Positions 7,507 through 11,837 of a stretch of DNA of 11,837 nt are shown piece after piece; position 1 is the stretch's first letter, and every line of letters starts with the position of its first letter. Position numbers and translations under genes: made by a program. Where the stretch lies: the NCBI GenBank assembly GCA_946885435.1, contig CAMPGL010000055.1, positions 1 to 11,837 on the forward strand. The letters run 5' to 3'. Source of the stretch: an uncultured Brevundimonas sp. GTDB lineage: Bacteria; Pseudomonadota; Alphaproteobacteria; Caulobacterales; Caulobacteraceae. Under the pieces are notes generated by a model, which saw nothing but the letters and a program-made list of their open reading frames with translations, was not told the origin of the DNA and did not search any database.

Positions 7507-10500
7507 CAGACGAGGACGGCCCAGTCCGAATGGGCCGCGCGATGGTGCGGCGCGCGGCCTATGTCATCCCAAAGCGAAGGCATCGCGGCCTCGAGGTCGA
7601 GAATGTCCGAGCCCGGCTGGCAGATGACCGGCGCTTCGTCCGCCAGCTTGGGGCCGGCCTCGGCCGGAAGAACGAGCGGATCCATGTCGTCGGCCGACGG
7701 CGCCACCTTGTCCTCGGACAGAACCGGACAGATGATCGCGTCGCCGTCGTCGAACAGCGACGGCAACACCTGAGCGCCAGGGTCCTTGTCGTCAGGCTCG
7801 GCAGGCAGCACCTGCGGGCCGAGGTCCTTGGACGTGCTTCCCTGGCTGGGTGCGGACAAGGCGAAGGCGAAGTCGTTGCTGTGCAGTTCGGCCTTCAGCA
7901 CGCCCTGGAGCGTGATCGTCACGCCGCTCTTGGAGATAACCGTATTGCCGGCGCCGTCGTCGGACGTATGCGCCAGGACGTCGGCGAAATCGGAGAAGCG
8001 CGACGGATCGAGCTGGATCACGTCCGACAGCACGGACCCCGCCTGGAAGTCCGTGATGACGTCCGCCCCGCTGGCGCCCGCGAAGATGAAGGTGTCGGAC
8101 CCGGTGCCGCCAGTGAGCGTGTCGTCGCCATCGCCACCGATCAGCTTGTCATAACCGGATCCTCCGTCGATCAGGTCGTCGCCTGAAGCGCCGTGGAGGA
8201 AGTCGCCGCCGCCGCGGCCTTCCAGGGCGTTATCGTCGGAAGACCCGATGAGGGCGTCGTTATAGGCGCCGCCGATCACGTTCTCGATGCTGTCGAAGAC
8301 GTCGCCCTCCGCTTCTCCGTACTGGTTGAGCCCGCCATCGCGCAGTCGCACCGTAACTCGTTCCGTCGAGTGGATGTACGAAACGGTGTCGGAGCCCGCG
8401 CCGCCAATGAGCACGTCGGCGCCGCCGCGGCCGAGCAGGATGTCATCGCCGTCTCCGCCTTCGAGGCGATTGACGGCCGAGTTGCCGCCGAGCGTGTCCT
8501 CGAACGCGGAGCCGATGAAGTTTTCGATGCTCGAATAGGTGTCGCCTTCAGCGTCTCCGCCTGCGCCGGCTCGCCATGACAGGGCCGTCACGCCGGCGGT
8601 TGATGCGGCATAGGTGACCGTGTCGATACCGCCGTTGCCGCGGAAGGTATCCGCCCCGCCGAAGCCTTGCAGCACGTCGTCACCGCCGCCGCCGCTCAGC
8701 ACATTGGCTGCATCGTTCCCGTTAAGCACATCGTCGCCGCGGCCGCCGGTGGCGTTTTCGATGGTCACGCCGTTGGCGATGGTGAAGCCGCCCCACAGGC
8801 CGAAGGCGTAGGAGACGCGGCCGCCGCCGCCTTCCTCGTAGCGCAGGGTCGCGGCGCGCAGGTCGATCGTGGCGTCGGCCGAGCCGGAGTAGCGGATCTC
8901 GTCGGTCCCGCCGCCGTCCCAGATGGTGGAGTAGAAGTTGCCGGCGCCGTTGAAGTCCTTGATCTCGTACAGGTCGTCGCCGGTCGCCCACTCCTCGTTG
9001 ACGCCGTACTTGTCCTGGATCACGGCGATGTCGAGCGCGGCCAGCGTGCCCTGCCAGCCGAAGTGGTCGACCTCGGTCCCGGTGATGCCGCCCGAGCGCG
9101 GACCGCCGTGGCCGGCGGGGGCGCCGTTGTAGGGCGCGTCCGGCGTCCAGCCGTCGTTGTAGGACATGATGGTGAAGACCTGCTGGCTCAGGCCCCAGTC
9201 CCCATAACCGCCGCCGAGGCCACCGGTGCCGCCGTCGGCGCCGGGCATGATCGAGGACCGACCGCCGTTGTCGTGCGGGTGAGACATGCCGTGGCCGTGG
9301 CCCAGCTCGTGGACGAGGGTCGGGAAGTAGAAGCCGCCCTGCTGCAGGCCCTCCTCGGTCCAGCGCACGTCGCCGGCGTTGAACTCGGTCTGGCCCTCGT
9401 TGGCCTCGTTGGGCGGGCTCATCCGACCCAGCAGGCTCGCGCCCACGCCCGGCGTGCCCTCATAGGTGATGAACTTGAAGTCCGCCTCGTTGCGGTTGTC
9501 GACCTCGATGTAGACGACGTCCGCCACCTGTTCGTAGAGGTCCAGGGCCTGGCGGAAGGCGTCCTTCTCCCACTGCTCCATGTTCTGGGCCTGGAGCATG
9601 GTGGCCAGACCCGGGTTGAGCGGGTCTTCGTCCACGAACACGTCGCCCTGCTTGGCGAAGTAGTAGGTGATGACGTTCTTGCCCTCGATCCCGAACTGGT
9701 TGGTGATGATCGGACCGTTGCCGTCGGGCGCGAGCGGGTTGGGCCGCGTGCCGTTGTCGCCGTCGGGATTGCGCGAGGTCCGGTCGACCTGGCTGCCCCA
9801 GTCCAGCGAATGCAGCGGGCTGTCGGTGTCGTAGAACGGCCGGTAGGCGTAGGGGTTGGCCTCCAGGTCGGTGGTGTCGACGAACAGCTCGTAGTCGCCG
9901 ACGAAGTCGCCCGTGGTCCCGTTCGTCGAGTCCTGATCGTAGGCGCGGGCGTTGATGTAATAAGTGCCCGTGTAATCCGCCTGATAGGTCAGGAGCGCGT
10001 CCAGCCCCGACGGCGTGTTGGGCCCGCCGCCGTCGGCGCTGGTGATGAGATTGCCGGCGCTGTCGTAGAGCTCGATGTAGGCGTCCGCGAGGGGGATCAG
10101 GCTGGGGCCGCCCACGGTCAGGTACTGGCCGATGTTGTACCACTGACCCTCGGTCAGGGTGACGGCGAAGAAGTCCTGATCGCCGATAGCGTCGAGCGAG
10201 GCGATGATGTGCGGGCCGTCCACGGTGATGGAGCCGGCGGTGGCGATGGTGTCGCCGTGCTGGTCGAGCAGGCCCGTCGACTGGGGCGCATCCGGATCGA
10301 GCGGCGCCGAGGCCTTGGCGCACGAACTGCAGCCGCAGGCCAGCGAAAGGGTCGAGCCGGCCTCGGCCGGCAGGATCAGCGGCGTGGTCTCGAAGGTCGC
10401 GTCCGGGATCGGCGCGGGGGCCAGGTAGGACGTCTCGGACGCCCGGTCGAGGAACGACTGGCTTCGAGGCGCGAAGCTCGCGGTCTCGCTCCAGGGGCGC

Positions 10501-10580
10501 GCGCCCGGCGTGCCAGCGAGATCGAACATGTCATCGGAAACGGCCGCGCGATACGCGGCGAACATCGAGAAGCGGGCCAT
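7506..10580 (-). CDS. Large secreted M10 serralysin-like zinc metalloprotease with RTX repeats
   Basis: This is a 1024-residue metzincin protease, probably exported by a type I system; serralysins alone are about 480 residues. In order: a leader (1-107) with LPLIL-like motif PLILPAEAG (67-75) and a Cys cluster ACGCSSC (81-87); a PPC-type beta domain (about 108-236, [12 protein letters not shown] to YELFV); the catalytic domain (about 255-535) with [11 protein letters not shown], giving zinc ligands H424, H428 and H434 with catalytic E425; the Met-turn IMSY (M472); glycine-rich calcium-binding repeats of the GGxGxDxLx type (about 611-830); a serralysin-type C-terminal domain ending NDFAFA (about 830-908); and a 115-residue acidic, VLP-rich tail ending DWAVLV. 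The start ATG has a strong GGGAGGA Shine-Dalgarno (rc of 10584-10590). There is no Sec signal peptide, which fits type I export; no transporter or inhibitor gene is in the window. The substrate is unknown. Confidence 0.93.
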   Translation of the reverse strand: MARFSMFAAYRAAVSDDMFDLAGTPGARPWSETASFAPRSQSFLDRASETSYLAPAPIPDATFETTPLILPAEAGSTLSLACGCSSCAKASAPLDPDAPQSTGLLDQHGDTIATAGSITVDGPHIIASLDAIGDQDFFAVTLTEGQWYNIGQYLTVGGPSLIPLADAYIELYDSAGNLITSADGGGPNTPSGLDALLTYQADYTGTYYINARAYDQDSTNGTTGDFVGDYELFVDTTDLEANPYAYRPFYDTDSPLHSLDWGSQVDRTSRNPDGDNGTRPNPLAPDGNGPIITNQFGIEGKNVITYYFAKQGDVFVDEDPLNPGLATMLQAQNMEQWEKDAFRQALDLYEQVADVVYIEVDNRNEADFKFITYEGTPGVGASLLGRMSPPNEANEGQTEFNAGDVRWTEEGLQQGGFYFPTLVHELGHGHGMSHPHDNGGRSSIMPGADGGTGGLGGGYGDWGLSQQVFTIMSYNDGWTPDAPYNGAPAGHGGPRSGGITGTEVDHFGWQGTLAALDIAVIQDKYGVNEEWATGDDLYEIKDFNGAGNFYSTIWDGGGTDEIRYSGSADATIDLRAATLRYEEGGGGRVSYAFGLWGGFTIANGVTIENATGGRGDDVLNGNDAANVLSGGGGDDVLQGFGGADTFRGNGGIDTVTYAASTAGVTALSWRAGAGGDAEGDTYSSIENFIGSAFEDTLGGNSAVNRLEGGDGDDILLGRGGADVLIGGAGSDTVSYIHSTERVTVRLRDGGLNQYGEAEGDVFDSIENVIGGAYNDALIGSSDDNALEGRGGGDFLHGASGDDLIDGGSGYDKLIGGDGDDTLTGGTGSDTFIFAGASGADVITDFQAGSVLSDVIQLDPSRFSDFADVLAHTSDDGAGNTVISKSGVTITLQGVLKAELHSNDFAFALSAPSQGSTSKDLGPQVLPAEPDDKDPGAQVLPSLFDDGDAIICPVLSEDKVAPSADDMDPLVLPAEAGPKLADEAPVICQPGSDILDLEAAMPSLWDDIGRAPHHRAAHSDWAVLV
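8154..8630 (-). repeat. Internal duplication of an RTX module in the protease (two copies of about 80 residues)
   Basis: Residues 651-729 and 730-809 of the protease align as two copies. Each opens with DTVTY or DTVSY, has a stretch ending [14 protein letters not shown] or [14 protein letters not shown] (80 residues apart), then [14 protein letters not shown] or [13 protein letters not shown], and closes with GGAG/GGSG nonapeptides. The copies are diverged at the protein and base level, so the duplication is old. Such modules stack as calcium-bound beta-rolls that fold outside the cell. Confidence 0.65.
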
Positions 10581-10601
10581 GGGTCCTCCCAGCGCGCCTT
10601 C

Positions 10602-10621
10602 GGCCGCCGCCCTCGGCGGCC
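10602..10621 (-). promoter_or_regulatory. Hairpin in the 5' leader of the protease gene
   Basis: GGCCGCC (10602-10608) and GGCGGCC (10615-10621) form a 7-bp all-GC stem with a 6-nt loop. It lies 11 nt upstream of the Shine-Dalgarno (10590-10584) on the protease transcript. It could stabilise the messenger or influence ribosome loading; no ligand-binding motif is recognised. Confidence 0.4.
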
Positions 10622-10709
10622 CTCGGGGAGACGCGCGAGGCGGTTAACGTCGGGGTAACCTGAAGCGTTCCCGATCTATACTTGGATGATCGGTAGCAGA
10701 ACGATCAAA

Positions 10710-10726
10710 TACTCGCTAAGCGAGTA
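10710..10726. promoter_or_regulatory. Perfect inverted repeat, candidate regulator operator
   Basis: TACTCGCTAAGCGAGTA has two perfect 7-bp arms around a TAA centre. This size and symmetry suit a dimeric helix-turn-helix regulator (TetR, MarR or HxlR type). A weak plus-strand promoter, TTGGAT (10682-10687) and TCAAAT (10705-10710) with 17-bp spacing, would put its start site inside the palindrome, so a bound protein could block transcription toward the acyltransferase. No regulator gene is in the window. Confidence 0.5.
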
Positions 10727-10868
10727 GCCGCGCGGCTGTCCGCTGCCAACGCTTGGCCCTATAGCAGAAGCGTGCCCGCAGGGCTGCGCGCCCATGCCGC
10801 GGCCCGGATAGGCCAGATGGCGATATAGGTCATGGACAGGGCGGGTCACCCACACTAGAGCGCGCGCC

Positions 10869-11837
10869 GTGAGCGCACATCACACATTCGTGAACGGCCG
10901 TCGGGCGGACCTGGATTGGATCCGGGTGATCGCCTTTGGCCTGCTCATCCTGTTCCACACGGCCCTCGTCTATGCGCCGTACGACTGGCACATCCAGTCG
11001 GAGCACCGGTTCGGATGGATGCCGGAGGCGCTGCTGCTGACCGGCCCGTGGCGGCTGACGCTGCTGTTTCTGGTGTCGGGCGCGGCGCTGAGGTTCATGA
11101 CCGCGCGGCGGACGCCGCGTCAGGTGGCCAAGGCCAGGCTCGAGCGGCTGGGCCCGCCCCTGCTGATGGGCGTGGTGGTGCTGGTCTCTCTGCAGTCGTG
11201 GATCGAGGCGCTCGATAACGGTTGGTGGAGCCAGGGCTACCTTCCCTGGGTGGCGCGAGAGTTCGGGCCCGGCCTTTTCAACGGCGTGCCGGTCAACCAC
11301 CTGTGGTTCGTCCTGTACATCGGGGCCTACAGCCTGGTGGCGGTGCTGCTCATGCGGCGCGAGGGTCTGGTTCCGCGCCTGGAAGAGAGGCTGTCCGGCG
11401 TGATTGGGGGCTGGCGCGTCCTCGTGGTCCCGGCGGCCTATCTGGCGCTGATCCGGGTGACGCTGTTTCCGGTGTTCGGCATCACCAACGGGCTGTTCTG
11501 GGACCCGTACAACCACCTGCTGTCGCTGGGCGCCTTCCTCTTCGGCTTCCTTTTGGCCCGGCGCGAGAGCGTCTGGGCGGATCTGGAGCGCTACCGCTGG
11601 GTGTCGCTCGGCGCCGCCGCGGTGCTCCTGCCGCTGATGATCGTGCAGTGGGCCCATCCGGGCGGCGGGGCCTTCCTCGGCGTGCCCAAGCATCTCGTCC
11701 AGGGGCTGGACCAGTGGGCGGTCATCACCGCCATCCTCGGCTTCGGCAGCAAGCACCTGCGCCGTGCCGACGGGCCGGTGCTGCGGTATCTGACCGACGC
11801 GGTCTTCCCCTGTTATCTGGCGCACCAGACCATTCTG
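10869..11837 (+). CDS. Membrane acyltransferase, acyltransferase 3 / OpgC-like (3' end outside window)
   Basis: Members of this family move acyl groups (acetyl, succinyl) from the cytoplasm onto cell-surface or periplasmic sugars. The first 323 codons are present. The product opens with DLDWIRVIAFGLLILFHTAL, the conserved first helix with family His (H30). LTLLFLVSGAALRF, RLERLGPPLLMGVVVLV, VNHLWFVLYIGAYSLVAVLL and further hydrophobic helices follow, to CYLAHQTIL at the edge. HLWFV and the RLGPP loop resemble the glucan succinyltransferase OpgC/MdoC as well as generic acyltransferases; the acceptor cannot be told. The GTG at 10869 is the first in-frame start before the conserved helix, with only a weak Shine-Dalgarno; GTG at 10890 is an alternative. 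It is divergent from the protease and runs opposite a long minus-strand shadow frame. Confidence 0.88.
   Translation, partial: MSAHHTFVNGRRADLDWIRVIAFGLLILFHTALVYAPYDWHIQSEHRFGWMPEALLLTGPWRLTLLFLVSGAALRFMTARRTPRQVAKARLERLGPPLLMGVVVLVSLQSWIEALDNGWWSQGYLPWVAREFGPGLFNGVPVNHLWFVLYIGAYSLVAVLLMRREGLVPRLEERLSGVIGGWRVLVVPAAYLALIRVTLFPVFGITNGLFWDPYNHLLSLGAFLFGFLLARRESVWADLERYRWVSLGAAAVLLPLMIVQWAHPGGGAFLGVPKHLVQGLDQWAVITAILGFGSKHLRRADGPVLRYLTDAVFPCYLAHQTIL

Larger units (their letters stand above)
10581..10868. other. Divergent intergenic region between protease and acyltransferase
   Basis: These 288 bp separate two divergent genes and hold no supportable ORF; the longest plus-strand frames are 5-8 codons. 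Seen in order: the protease Shine-Dalgarno and leader hairpin; TATAGATC on the minus strand (10680-10673), which keeps the TANAWC part of the Caulobacter -10 but lacks a matching -35; three GATC sites spaced exactly 15 bp apart (10673, 10688, 10703); a perfect 7+3+7 palindrome (10710-10726); and ACGCTT/AAGCGT arms (10749-10754, 10768-10773). It is less GC-rich around 10660-10725 than the genes on both sides, as expected of a promoter region. Confidence 0.6.

Noticed and set aside
8100..8750. Repetitive GC-rich sequence considered as a CRISPR or tandem DNA repeat array
   Set aside because: The periodicity follows the RTX glycine/aspartate nonapeptides in frame; there are no identical repeats with unique spacers.
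7653..10374. LPAEAG read as a sortase LPXTG-type signal
   Set aside because: The Thr is missing, it is not followed by a hydrophobic helix and basic tail, and the organism is Gram-negative.
8667..10658. 663-codon open frame on the plus strand opposite the metalloprotease
   Set aside because: It is antisense to a clear M10 protease and is Arg/Val/Gly-rich low-complexity sequence with no recognisable domain. High GC removes stops from the antisense frame.
10832..10858. Eight-codon plus-strand ORF before the acyltransferase
   Set aside because: It is too short, with no ribosome binding site or other support.
10830..11825. 331-codon minus-strand frame at the right end
   Set aside because: The plus-strand frame encodes conserved acyltransferase 3 helices; the minus frame is Gln/Arg/Pro-rich and resembles nothing.

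Overview
The window is a compact, very GC-rich stretch of an alphaproteobacterial chromosome, most likely from the Caulobacteraceae (Caulobacter, Brevundimonas or Phenylobacterium type). Supporting this are the gene order gltA-gltX-comEC-lexA-trpC-trpD-trpG, an alphaproteobacterial SOS box (GTTC-N7-GTTC) in front of lexA, several putative promoters resembling the Caulobacter housekeeping consensus (TTGACGS-N10-14-GCTANAWC), and a GANTC site in the lexA leader. Genus and species cannot be fixed by reading alone.

Positions 1-7260 are a core block. The 5' part of citrate synthase (gltA, minus strand, cut by the window edge) lies downstream of glutamyl-tRNA synthetase (gltX, minus). gltX is divergent from the DNA-uptake channel gene comEC (plus), and their putative start codons overlap. 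comEC converges on lexA (minus); the two overlap by 7 bp, next to an 18-bp perfect palindrome. trpG, trpD and trpC then form a minus-strand tryptophan operon, with a 12-bp gap between trpG and trpD and a 4-bp ATGA overlap between trpD and trpC. trpE is not in the window. lexA follows trpC after 95 bp but has its own promoter region and SOS box.

Positions 7261-11837 are more accessory. A 48-codon plus-strand gene for a probable single-pass membrane protein sits divergently from trpG. It converges on a 1024-residue secreted M10 (serralysin-like) metalloprotease on the minus strand. From N to C terminus the protease has a cysteine-containing leader, a PPC-type domain, the catalytic domain, RTX calcium-binding repeats, a serralysin-type C-terminal domain, and an extra tail of about 115 residues. 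No type I secretion transporter gene is visible. A 288-bp intergenic region with a perfect 7+3+7 palindrome separates the protease from a divergent membrane acyltransferase (acyltransferase 3 / OpgC-like), which is cut by the right edge.

No RNA gene, insertion sequence, CRISPR array or prophage was seen. The items most worth a second look are the architecture of the protease (a motif shared by both ends, cysteines only at the ends, a tail past the usual end), the overlapping start codons of gltX and comEC around a symmetric -10-like element, the palindrome between the protease and the acyltransferase, and the hairpin overlapping the lexA SOS box.
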